Assembly (NCBI GenBank): GCA_903832165.1
Contig: CAILAQ010000585.1
Coordinates: 1-23,821, forward strand
Reading direction: 5' to 3'
DNA: 23,821 bases
Origin: an uncultured Bacteroidota bacterium
GTDB lineage: Bacteria > Bacteroidota > Bacteroidia > Bacteroidales > UBA12481
Shown here: positions 1 to 6,990 of the stretch, piece after piece
How the letters are laid out: every line of letters starts with the position of its first letter
Position numbering within the stretch: position 1 is the stretch's first letter
Translations under genes and position numbers: made by a program
Notes under the pieces: model-generated
What the model was told of the DNA's origin: nothing
What the model saw: only the letters and a program-made list of their open reading frames with translations
Databases searched by the model: none

Positions 1-142
1 CCTTGAAATCCTTGAAATCCAGTTGGTCCAGCGGGGCGTAAATATCGCGGTCAGTATGAATATATACCAGTTCGTCCGGAGTCTGTGCGTGCATGGCCGT
101 TATCGCGCTGAAAAGAAAGCACACAAGCAGTAGATTTTTCAT
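1..142 (-). CDS. Secreted protein, N-terminal fragment (truncated by window edge)
   Basis: Reading the minus strand from the ATG at 140-142 gives 47 open codons to the window edge. They begin MKNLLLVCFLFSAITAMHAQ, a clear Sec signal peptide with an A-x-A/Q cleavage region. The mature start contains Y-I-H-T-D-R-D-I-Y-A-P. In Bacteroidota this 'HTDR..Y' phrase is common at the mature N terminus of large exported proteins with MG2/carboxypeptidase-regulatory-like domains, sometimes TonB-plug-linked. That family link is an inference from a few residues only. A TACCTTTG box lies 26 bp upstream of the ATG, which supports this start. The gene is divergent from the transaldolase operon, and the function cannot be assigned from this fragment. 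Confidence 0.7.
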   Translation of the reverse strand, partial: MKNLLLVCFLFSAITAMHAQTPDELVYIHTDRDIYAPLDQLDFKDFK

Positions 143-168
143 GAGTGAAAATATTGGATTGAACAAAA

Positions 169-176
169 CAAAGGTA
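169..176 (-). promoter_or_regulatory. Bacteroidota -7 box for the leftward secreted-protein gene
   Basis: On the minus strand the bases read TACCTTTG, an exact match to the Bacteroidota TAnnTTTG -7 consensus, 26 bp before the ATG at 142. A CTG sits 19 bp further upstream in place of the -33 TTG. It mirrors the rightward promoter at 234-264, giving a divergent pair. Confidence 0.55.
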
Positions 177-233
177 TGGATTCCTGCTTTTCGTGCAGGC
201 ATTTTAATAGTTCTGCAGAGGTATCACTTCTTT

Positions 234-264
234 TTGGCCGGTTGTCAGAATATCGCTAATTTTG
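234..264 (+). promoter_or_regulatory. Bacteroidota-type promoter (-33/-7) for tal-pgi
   Basis: TTG at 234-236, then 20 bp, then TAATTTTG at 257-264. This is a full match to the Bacteroidota sigma factor consensus TTG-N19-21-TAnnTTTG. The box ends 26 bp before the transaldolase ATG at 291, which argues against any start codon further upstream. Confidence 0.7.
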
Positions 265-290
265 ACCACCTCAACATATACCTTAAATCA

Positions 291-1370
291 ATGAACCTTA
301 ATACACAAAAACTCCACAGGCAGGGTGTAAGCATCTGGCTTGACAATATTACCCGGAACATGCTTGATAATGGTGTTCTTCATCAATATATCACTGAATT
401 ATCAATCACCGGACTCACCTCGAATCCATCAATTTTTGAAGCTGCCATCGCCAAAACAAGTTATTATGATGAGGCCATAAAAAGGATCAGCGACCGGAAC
501 CTCAGCGATGAGGACCTGTTTTTCAGTCTGGCCATCGAGGATATTCAGCGGGCAGCAGATTTCTTTCTGCCGGTTTATCAAAGAACCAATGGCCTGGATG
601 GATTCGTTTCTATCGAGGTTTCCCCCTTGCTGGCCTACGATACCGAAAATACAATCAAGGCGGCTCTTGATATCCATCAGAAAGTTAACCGGCCAAATGC
701 CTTTATTAAAATTCCGGGTACCCCGGAGGGCCTACCGGCCATTGAAAAAGCCATTGCCGCAGGTATTCCTGTTAATGTTACCCTCCTTTTCTCGGCAGAG
801 CAGTATGAGGCTGCAGCCATGGCTTACCTGAGGGGAGCAGAGCGGAGGGTGGAGCAAGGACTGAACCCGGATGTAAGATCAGTGGCTTCGGTTTTCGTCA
901 GCCGCTGGGATAAGGCTGTATCGGATAAGGTTCCGGCTGAGCTGCAAAACCAGATGGGCCTGGCCGTTATGCAGAAAACCTATCATTCCTATCTTAAATT
1001 CCTTCAGTCGGAAAGGGTTCAGCAGTTGACCAATTTCGGCGTATTTCCACAGCGGATACTTTGGGCGAGCACAGGAACCAAAGATCCTCTGGCCTCCGAT
1101 GTATTGTATGTGGCTAACCTGATCGCCCCCTATTCTGTCAATACAATGCCGGAAAATACACTGCTCGCTTATGCCGACCACGGAAATACCGCAGACCCGC
1201 TCACCGGAGATAAAACCGCCGCAGAAAATATGATAAGCCGTATCGAAGGATACTCAGTAAATTATCAGACCCTGGCTGAACAGCTGCAGCGCGAAGGAGC
1301 CGAATCTTTTAATAAATCATGGAATAACCTGATTGGGAGCATCGCCCTGAAAAGACAAAGCATAAAATAA
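291..1370 (+). CDS. tal: Transaldolase
   Basis: Transaldolase of the non-oxidative pentose phosphate pathway moves a dihydroxyacetone unit from sedoheptulose 7-phosphate to glyceraldehyde 3-phosphate; it is cytoplasmic. The 359-residue protein shows S-I-W-L-D-N-I-T-R, then I-T-G-L-T-S-N-P-S-I-F and the Schiff-base region F-I-K-I-P-G-T (Lys140), then V-N-V-T-L-L-F-S. Length and motifs fit the longer transaldolase type (about 360-380 aa) found in Actinobacteria and Cyanobacteria, rather than the roughly 220-aa form. The open frame continues upstream to 93, but residues before Met-291 look non-native and the promoter box lies at 257-264. The next gene, pgi, starts 9 bp after the stop, so the two are co-transcribed. 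The same two activities are fused in some bacteria. Confidence 0.93.
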   Translation: MNLNTQKLHRQGVSIWLDNITRNMLDNGVLHQYITELSITGLTSNPSIFEAAIAKTSYYDEAIKRISDRNLSDEDLFFSLAIEDIQRAADFFLPVYQRTNGLDGFVSIEVSPLLAYDTENTIKAALDIHQKVNRPNAFIKIPGTPEGLPAIEKAIAAGIPVNVTLLFSAEQYEAAAMAYLRGAERRVEQGLNPDVRSVASVFVSRWDKAVSDKVPAELQNQMGLAVMQKTYHSYLKFLQSERVQQLTNFGVFPQRILWASTGTKDPLASDVLYVANLIAPYSVNTMPENTLLAYADHGNTADPLTGDKTAAENMISRIEGYSVNYQTLAEQLQREGAESFNKSWNNLIGSIALKRQSIK

Positions 1371-1379
1371 GTCCGGATA

Positions 1380-2990
1380 ATGACTGATTTAACAAAAACC
1401 GAAAGCTGGGAAGCGCTCCAAAAGCATTTCAGTAGTTTTGAAAAGACAACTATAAAAGATCTTTTCAAACAGGACGACAAACGCGGCACCCGATTCGTTG
1501 CAAAGGAAGCCGGAATATATTTCGACTATTCAAAACACCGCGTGTCCGGCGAAACCATGAAATTGCTTTTCGCCCTGGCCGAGGAGCGTGGTTTGGAAGC
1601 CCACCGGGAATCCATGTTCACCGGCAACAAAATCAATAATACTGAAAACCGTTCTGTCCTCCATACTGCCCTCCGTGCACCTAAAGGGTCAGCCATCTTG
1701 GCCGATGGACATAATGTTGTTCCGGAAATTCATGCTGTACTGGATAAAATGGGCGTTTTTGCCAGAAAAGTCCGTAATGGCGAATGGACCGGATACACCG
1801 GAAAACCGGTAAAGAATATCGTCAATATCGGCATCGGCGGTTCCGATCTGGGCCCGGTGATGGCTTACGAAGCGCTGAAATATTATGCAGCCCGCAATCT
1901 TACTTTCCGTTTTGTTTCCAACGTTGACGGAAACGATTTCGCCGAGGCAGTGAGCGATCTGGACCCTGAGGAAACACTGTTCATCATCTCCTCAAAAACG
2001 TTCACCACTCTTGAAACTATGGCCAATGCACAGGCCGCCAGGGCGTGGTCACTGAAAAAACTGGGAAGCAATGCTGCTGTAGCCAGACATTTTGTTGCCG
2101 TTTCAACCAACGAAAAAGAGGTGGTAAAATTCGGCATCGATCCCTTAAATATTTTCGGATTCTGGGATTGGGTGGGTGGCCGCTATTCCATGACTTCCGC
2201 CATCGGACTGTCAACCATGATAGCTGTCGGACCGGATCAGTATCAGCAGATGCTGGATGGTTTTCATCAGATGGATGAGCACTTCCGGACCACTCCGCTA
2301 GACCGGAATATCCCGGTTATCATGGGATTGCTCGGCATCTGGTACAATAATTTCTTCGGAGCGCAAACCCAGGCTGTACTGCCATACGATAATTACCTGA
2401 AACGTTTTCCCGCCTACCTGCAGCAACTCACCATGGAAAGTAACGGTAAGCAGGTGACCAGCGAAGGGGAACCCGTCAGCTACCAAACCGGAACCATCTA
2501 TTGGGGCGAACCCGGAACCAACGGCCAGCACTCGTTTTATCAGCTCATTCATCAGGGAACAAAACTGATTCCGTGCGATTTTATCGGATTTAAGGAAACA
2601 TTGAATGATCTTCCTTCACAGCAGGACTATCTGATTGCAAACATGATCGCTCAGGGGGAGGCCCTGGCTTTCGGAAAAACGGCCGACGAAGTAAGGGCCG
2701 GAAATGTAGCCGAAGAGCTGGTACCGCATAAAGTATTCGAAGGAAATCGTCCCTCTTCCACATTTTTCCTTGATAAACTGACTCCCGCAAACCTCGGCAA
2801 ACTGGTCGCCATGTACGAGCACAGCGTCTTTGTGCAAGGCGTCATCTGGGATATCAATCCATTTGACCAGATGGGTGTTGAGCTCGGCAAAGTACTGGCC
2901 CAGAATATTATCCCCGAACTCCAGAACAAAAGCCAGCCTCTCAATCACGATAGCTCAACCAACACGCTGATCGGATTTTACAGGCAGTAG
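1380..2990 (+). CDS. pgi: Glucose-6-phosphate isomerase
   Basis: Interconverts glucose 6-phosphate and fructose 6-phosphate (glycolysis/gluconeogenesis, cytoplasm). The 536-residue protein is of the long, E. coli-like size, not the shorter form of about 445 aa. Visible hallmarks are the sugar-phosphate-binding I-G-G-S-D-L-G-P, S-S-K-T-F-T-T, the D-W-V-G-G-R-Y-S signature, M-E-S-N-G-K with the catalytic Glu353, G-Q-H-S-F-Y-Q with catalytic His384, and V-E-L-G-K-V-L-A with Lys504. The C terminus ends with a typical G-x-x-x-x-Y helix. It follows transaldolase by 9 bp and shares its promoter. Intergenic DNA after the stop is repeat-rich with no clear terminator other than the inverted repeat at 3027-3121. 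Confidence 0.96.
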   Translation: MTDLTKTESWEALQKHFSSFEKTTIKDLFKQDDKRGTRFVAKEAGIYFDYSKHRVSGETMKLLFALAEERGLEAHRESMFTGNKINNTENRSVLHTALRAPKGSAILADGHNVVPEIHAVLDKMGVFARKVRNGEWTGYTGKPVKNIVNIGIGGSDLGPVMAYEALKYYAARNLTFRFVSNVDGNDFAEAVSDLDPEETLFIISSKTFTTLETMANAQAARAWSLKKLGSNAAVARHFVAVSTNEKEVVKFGIDPLNIFGFWDWVGGRYSMTSAIGLSTMIAVGPDQYQQMLDGFHQMDEHFRTTPLDRNIPVIMGLLGIWYNNFFGAQTQAVLPYDNYLKRFPAYLQQLTMESNGKQVTSEGEPVSYQTGTIYWGEPGTNGQHSFYQLIHQGTKLIPCDFIGFKETLNDLPSQQDYLIANMIAQGEALAFGKTADEVRAGNVAEELVPHKVFEGNRPSSTFFLDKLTPANLGKLVAMYEHSVFVQGVIWDINPFDQMGVELGKVLAQNIIPELQNKSQPLNHDSSTNTLIGFYRQ

Positions 2991-2991
2991 G

Positions 2992-3017
2992 CAGTCTTCA
3001 GTCTGCAGTCTTCAGTT
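2992..3017. repeat. Short direct repeat after pgi
   Basis: The 12-mer GCAGTCTTCAGT occurs twice, at about 2992-3003 and 3006-3017, followed by a degenerate third piece (TTGGCAGT). It is low-complexity DNA with no open frame, and is the first of several short-period repeats in the intergenic DNA of this window. Confidence 0.6.
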
Positions 3018-3026
3018 GGCAGTGGA

Positions 3027-3121
3027 ACGACAGCGTAAAGGTGCACTCAAACCCCTCGGTACGGAAGCGGGGACCTTTTGGCTGTCGTACTGGATTAATG
3101 AGAGCACCTTTACGCTGTCGT
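3027..3121. repeat. Inverted-repeat element with 18-bp perfect arms
   Basis: Arms at 3027-3044 and 3104-3121 are exact reverse complements (ACGACAGCGTAAAGGTGC and its partner). After one mismatch the stem continues for 4 bp more. The 59-nt interior carries a G/C-rich core CGGAAGCGGGGACC at 3062-3075. An extra direct copy of GCTGTCGTACT occurs at 3081-3091 and 3114-3124. There is no coding potential and no T-run after the stem, so a simple terminator is unlikely. It may be a non-autonomous repeat element. The core recurs at 14860-14873. Confidence 0.75.
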
Positions 3122-3126
3122 ACTAA

Positions 3127-3175
3127 ACCCGACACCCGACACCCGATACCCGATACCTGAAACCCCATACCCCAT
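3127..3175 (+). repeat. In-register heptamer array, 7 units
   Basis: Seven contiguous 7-bp units with no indels: ACCCGAC twice, ACCCGAT twice, ACCTGAA, ACCCCAT twice. The array ends 6 bp before the -7 box of the DsrE-like gene and therefore occupies the region where a -33 element would sit. A longer related array lies at 3634-3724. Confidence 0.85.
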
Positions 3176-3181
3176 TTCTCT

Positions 3182-3189
3182 TATCTTTG
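3182..3189 (+). promoter_or_regulatory. -7 box for DsrE-like gene
   Basis: TATCTTTG, an exact TAnnTTTG match, 16 bp before the ATG at 3206. No TTG exists 19-21 bp upstream because the heptamer array lies there. Confidence 0.55.
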
Positions 3190-3205
3190 TCTAAATATTT
3201 GTCAA

Positions 3206-3634
3206 ATGAACACCAGACTTTATCTGATATCGCTGCTTTCAATACTTTTCCTTAGCGGACCAAAACTTAATGCACAGAACCTTCCAAAGGACTCCATACC
3301 TGATAAGTTAGTCGTGGTGTGGACCAGCGGCGATCCTGAAATGGCAGAAACCATGGCACTAATGTATACTCATGCCGCCAAAACGAATAAGTGGTTCAAG
3401 GATGTTACCCTGATCATCTGGGGTCCGTCAGCCCGCTTGGTAATCGAAAATCCCAAAATCCAGGAAAAGGTTATTAAGATGCAGAAAGATGGTGTTGTGC
3501 TCGAGGCATGCGTTGCCTGTGCCAATATGCTGGGCGTGACAGAGCAGCTTAAAAAGCTCGGGGTGGATGTAAAAGGGATGGGAGGACCGCTGACAAACTA
3601 CCTTAAAAGCGGTGCCAAAGTCCTCACCCTCTAA
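3206..3634 (+). CDS. Secreted DsrE/DsrF-like family protein
   Basis: This 142-residue protein has an N-terminal signal peptide (MNTRLYLISLLSILFLSG, predicted cleavage near L-N-A-Q). A single small alpha/beta domain of DsrE type follows. It contains V-V-W-T-S-G-D-P-E-M-A near residue 38, V-T-L-I-I-W-G-P-S-A in the middle, and the typical C-terminal half A-C-V-A-C-A-N-M-L-G-V...L-G-V-D-V-K-G-M-G. DsrE-fold proteins in sulfur oxidisers relay sulfur on a conserved cysteine. The exported versions in Bacteroidota have no established role. The cysteine pair A-C-V-A-C-A is the place to look for thiol chemistry. The gene stands alone between two heptamer repeat arrays and has its own -7 box. The fold assignment is fairly secure; the function is unknown. 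Confidence 0.8.
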   Translation: MNTRLYLISLLSILFLSGPKLNAQNLPKDSIPDKLVVVWTSGDPEMAETMALMYTHAAKTNKWFKDVTLIIWGPSARLVIENPKIQEKVIKMQKDGVVLEACVACANMLGVTEQLKKLGVDVKGMGGPLTNYLKSGAKVLTL

Positions 3635-3724
3635 CCCGACACCCGACACCCGACACCTGATACCCGATACCCGACACCTGATACCCCATACCCCATACCC
3701 GTCACCCGTCACCCGTCACCCGTC
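3634..3724 (+). repeat. In-register heptamer array, 13 units
   Basis: Thirteen contiguous 7-bp units without indels, starting on the last base of the DsrE-like gene's stop codon: ACCCGAC (x3), ACCTGAT, ACCCGAT, ACCCGAC, ACCTGAT, ACCCCAT (x2), ACCCGTC (x4). It ends 10 bp before the -7 box of the next gene. Unit types and their order echo the 7-unit array at 3127-3175. Confidence 0.9.
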
Positions 3725-3734
3725 ACACTTTTTA

Positions 3735-3742
3735 TATCTTTG
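3735..3742 (+). promoter_or_regulatory. -7 box for the beta-barrel-like gene
   Basis: TATCTTTG, an exact match, 17 bp before the ATG at 3760. As at 3182, the -33 position is covered by heptamer repeats and no TTG is present. Confidence 0.55.
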
Positions 3743-3759
3743 CCGAAAATCACCTCTCC

Positions 3760-4782
3760 ATGAAAAAACTTTGCAGCTTCCTGTTTGCCCTTATTGTCCT
3801 GGCCAGCCTGTCTGTTTCTGCATCAGCGCAGAATGCAGCTGACACCACTTCCCTGAAATTCAAGGTTGTCAAGCAAAATGGAGTCTCATTTACCGGTAAA
3901 ATCCTTTCGCAGGATGCCCGTGAAATATTGATGGAAACAGTGGAGCTCGGTCTCGTGTATATTCCGAAACATGAGGTAAAAGAGATTATCACCATCACCA
4001 GCAATGAAAAAAACAATGCGGGTGAACTCTTCTCTACCCGTTACTTTCTTACCACAAACGGTTTCCCGATTGAAAAAGGAGATAATTATGTTCAGTGGAA
4101 TCTTTTCGGACCGGATTTTCAGTTCGGTGTAGCCGACAATTTCGGAGTGGGGATCATGACTTCATGGGTTGGAATGCCGATAATCGGCACTGCGAAATAC
4201 AGCTTCAAAATATCCGATAAATTTCATGGCGGGCTCGGATTTCTGGGCGGTACAGGTTCCTGGGCATACCCTAAATATGGATTGGCTCTGCCCTTTGGAT
4301 TCCTGACGCTGGGCAGCCGCGCAAATAACCTGAATTTCTCTGCTGGTTACGGAGCTGTTTTCGGAGAAAGAACGGAAAATACCTACACCATAAAAAATAC
4401 TCCCACTGAGTTTTCTACAAACAGCTTTACTTCGGAGACCAACACCTTCGCTGATGCCGAAGGTAGGGTCCTGCTGTCAATGGCCGGGATGTTCCGCCTG
4501 AATAAGAAGTTCAGTATTGTTTTTGATTCTTTTATTATGCTTCCGGGCAGGGAAACCAGTGTGCAGGTGCTGAAAGAATCATACAACCAGACAGGTAAAG
4601 GGGTTACCTATTCTTTGACTTCAGTAGTGCAAAAACGGAATCCTCTCATTGTTTTAGCCCCGGGCCTCCGTTTCCAGGCTTCCGAAAACAGCTCATTCCA
4701 GTTTGGTTTTACCGGAGTCCATTACGATGGAGAGTTTATCCAGGTGCCGATACCGATGGTTCAGTGGTTCAGAAGGATCTGA
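3760..4782 (+). CDS. Probable outer-membrane beta-barrel protein, uncharacterised
   Basis: This 340-residue protein starts with a signal peptide (MKKLCSFLFALIVLASLSVSASA, then Q-N). An N-terminal part of about 70 residues (L-K-F-K-V-V-K-Q-N-G-V-S-F-T-G-K-I-L) looks like a small beta-rich domain. The rest has alternating hydrophobic/polar strands with many Gly and aromatic residues, such as F-Q-F-G-V-A-D-N-F-G-V-G-I and F-S-A-G-Y-G-A-V-F-G-E. This pattern suggests a barrel. It ends M-V-Q-W-F-R-R-I, without the classical terminal F. The 3' end overlaps the 3' end of the convergent GH2 gene by 14 bp. I do not recognise a named family. Confidence 0.7.
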   Translation: MKKLCSFLFALIVLASLSVSASAQNAADTTSLKFKVVKQNGVSFTGKILSQDAREILMETVELGLVYIPKHEVKEIITITSNEKNNAGELFSTRYFLTTNGFPIEKGDNYVQWNLFGPDFQFGVADNFGVGIMTSWVGMPIIGTAKYSFKISDKFHGGLGFLGGTGSWAYPKYGLALPFGFLTLGSRANNLNFSAGYGAVFGERTENTYTIKNTPTEFSTNSFTSETNTFADAEGRVLLSMAGMFRLNKKFSIVFDSFIMLPGRETSVQVLKESYNQTGKGVTYSLTSVVQKRNPLIVLAPGLRFQASENSSFQFGFTGVHYDGEFIQVPIPMVQWFRRI

Positions 4783-6928
4783 TAAAATTCCTGATGCTCG
4801 TGATTTTGCCGTAGGGCGTATCAGGAAGTTCAGCCTCCAGAATATAGCTGCCGGGTTTTATTTCACGTGAAAATGAAAAATTCAATTTTGTCTGTCCAAA
4901 AGCGCTGATGCTGATCTTCTGTGTCTGCTCGTCTACGATTTTCTTTTCTTTCGTTCCTGCTATAACCTCGCTCAGTCTGACTCTGATCTCTCCCTTCCAG
5001 TCGTTTCCAAGGTCGTTAATGGTTATCACTGGAATATTTTCCAACCTGCTTACATGGAGCGAATCCTGCCAGAAATTCAGCATTAATCCTAAGGGCGCAA
5101 AAGATTTACTTACATATTTGAGGAATTGAGGTTCCCAGATCAGGTTTTTTAAATCGCTCCAGTTGTCTGAAGTCTGGCCGTTAGGCCGGTCATATCCCAA
5201 TGCCGTGAAATGCAAAACGCCCGCAGCCTTTCTGTTACAGCGCCAGAATTCCGTTTCGGCGGCAATTAACCGTGCTGCTGTGGTGAACCGCTCCTCAGCA
5301 GTTGAGTTTTTACCCAGCAGGTTTTCATACAGCTGTTTTGTAAGGGTTGTAGGGCTGCCATTGCGGTTCAGCCACAACCAGCCATACTCATTGATGATTA
5401 CGGGATTCGTGCCGGGGTTGTTCTGATTGCTTCCGCCGGGTATGATATCGGCCTTCGCCATATCCCTTAACTTGAAATTCGAATCGGCATAATGATAAGG
5501 ATGCGATTCGAAAATATCATTTTCCATACGGGTGGTGCTGTAACTGTTATCCCAGCTCCGGCCCGATAAATCGAGCTTCCGTACGGCCGCAATGGCCGAA
5601 TCGATATAGGGCTTGCACAAACGTGTTTCATTGCTGGCATCCCAGATAATTACGCTTGGATGATTCCATCGCTCCTCCATCCATTCGCGGAATTCCACGG
5701 CAAGCTCACCGGCGTTTAAATGCTTGATCCATTTGTTCCAGTTGGTATCACCATACCAGATCGGAAATTCATCCTGGATCATGATCCCTTCCTCATCGGC
5801 TATGTCATACCACAACTCGGGCGGAAACCCGATGCAATATCGCAGGGTATTCCAGTACATGTCGGTCCTGAACTTGCGGTGCATGGTTCGAACCCAGTCG
5901 CTGTTCCATGGCAGGGTTCCGCAAAGTGAATCTTCGAAAAACCGGTAAATGGTGATATTCGATCCTCGCAGGAAATAAGGCTTTCCGTTGAGCTCCGCCT
6001 GATGAGTTACCGGATCAAACCGTAATTCACGCATGCCAAACCGCGTAAAGGATTCATCAGCTCCGGTGCTTGTTTCAAGCGTGTACAGGAAAGGGTCATC
6101 GGGCGACCAGAGCCGGCATTTGTCAATCGGGATCACCGCCTCGATTGTTTGATCGGCACCGGCATCTGCAAAATTGGTCACCAGGGTTTTTTTGCCGGCT
6201 ATTTTACCGCTTTTGGTTTCCCTGATGATAAATGAAAAGCTTCCTGAAACCTTTCTATCCGGATATCGTACCGAAATCCTCACCCGGGCTTCATGGCTCT
6301 TAATGTCCGGTGCAACCTGCACATTTCTGATAAATGGCGCCCCGGTAAGTATCAGGTCTACATTGTCGAAAATTCCCGAAATATATCTGTCCTTCTCATA
6401 ATCAAACCCGTCCGGTATATCTCCGGGAATTGATGTCCGGCTGGACCCTACCGAAACTAAAAGCTCATTTTCTCCCTTGCGTATTGCTTTTTTCAGATCG
6501 AAATAGCCTGGCGTAAAACAGGGCAAATGCTCACCAATGTATTGTCCGTTGAGATAGACTTTTGTGCCGAACATCGCTTTCCCGACTTTCAGCAGTGCCG
6601 TTGCCGGGATATCCTTCGACAAAATAAATGTCCGCCGGTACCAGTATGCTTCACGCAGCGGGTCCTGCATCTGGTGAAAAAGAACGGTGTCAGTGTTGAT
6701 TACGGTGCGATCAGCTAACCGTGGCGCCGGATTGATAAAAGCAGGTTCCGCCTCCGTAATCAGGCCCGGAACTCTGATTGTACGTTCAAACTTTGCGGGG
6801 ATGGTACTCAACCTTCCGTCTGCCACCTGCCAGATGCCATTCAGCGACAAGGTTTCCCTTTTACTCGGGTTTTGGCCGCACGCCGTTAACAGCGCCAGAA
6901 ATAAAGTGCAGGCAATAATATTTTTCAT
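4769..6928 (-). CDS. Glycoside hydrolase family 2 lipoprotein
   Basis: A 719-residue retaining beta-glycosidase of the LacZ/beta-glucuronidase/mannosidase clan. The start chosen (CAT at 6926-6928) gives MKNIIACTLFLALLTAC with a lipobox cysteine at 17. The frame continues to 6976, but those residues precede a proper signal peptide. Domain order: N-terminal sugar-binding jelly roll (L-N-G-I-W-Q-V ... W-Y-R-R-T-F), Ig-like domain (R-F-G-M-R-E-L-R-F), then a TIM barrel. N-H-P-S-V-I-I-W-D-A-S-N-E places the acid/base Glu at 434, and I-N-E-Y-G-W places the nucleophile at Glu514; a spacing of about 80 is normal for GH2. The substrate cannot be read from the sequence. It lies 62 bp downstream of the six-hairpin-like gene in the same direction, so they probably act on the same glycan. 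Confidence 0.9.
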   Translation of the reverse strand: MKNIIACTLFLALLTACGQNPSKRETLSLNGIWQVADGRLSTIPAKFERTIRVPGLITEAEPAFINPAPRLADRTVINTDTVLFHQMQDPLREAYWYRRTFILSKDIPATALLKVGKAMFGTKVYLNGQYIGEHLPCFTPGYFDLKKAIRKGENELLVSVGSSRTSIPGDIPDGFDYEKDRYISGIFDNVDLILTGAPFIRNVQVAPDIKSHEARVRISVRYPDRKVSGSFSFIIRETKSGKIAGKKTLVTNFADAGADQTIEAVIPIDKCRLWSPDDPFLYTLETSTGADESFTRFGMRELRFDPVTHQAELNGKPYFLRGSNITIYRFFEDSLCGTLPWNSDWVRTMHRKFRTDMYWNTLRYCIGFPPELWYDIADEEGIMIQDEFPIWYGDTNWNKWIKHLNAGELAVEFREWMEERWNHPSVIIWDASNETRLCKPYIDSAIAAVRKLDLSGRSWDNSYSTTRMENDIFESHPYHYADSNFKLRDMAKADIIPGGSNQNNPGTNPVIINEYGWLWLNRNGSPTTLTKQLYENLLGKNSTAEERFTTAARLIAAETEFWRCNRKAAGVLHFTALGYDRPNGQTSDNWSDLKNLIWEPQFLKYVSKSFAPLGLMLNFWQDSLHVSRLENIPVITINDLGNDWKGEIRVRLSEVIAGTKEKKIVDEQTQKISISAFGQTKLNFSFSREIKPGSYILEAELPDTPYGKITSIRNFIRSF

Positions 6929-6990
6929 TCTTAACTGATTTTTGCGGACTTGGTTAATGAGAGTATTCATAACCATAAAGTTGTGAATTT

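Noticed and set aside
93..290. Upstream extension of the transaldolase frame by 66 codons
   Set aside because: It would start inside the divergent gene's signal-peptide region and cover the promoter at 234-264. Family similarity begins at about the ATG at 291.
3027..3121. Inverted repeat as rho-independent terminator of tal-pgi
   Set aside because: The loop is 59 nt and no T-run follows the right arm.
3127..3724. Heptamer arrays considered as CRISPR or a telomere-like repeat
   Set aside because: There are no spacers, the unit is 7 bp, there are no cas genes, and bacterial chromosomes of this type are circular.
4769..4782. 14-bp overlap of convergent stop ends as a sign of frameshift
   Set aside because: Both proteins end naturally, and short convergent overlaps are common.
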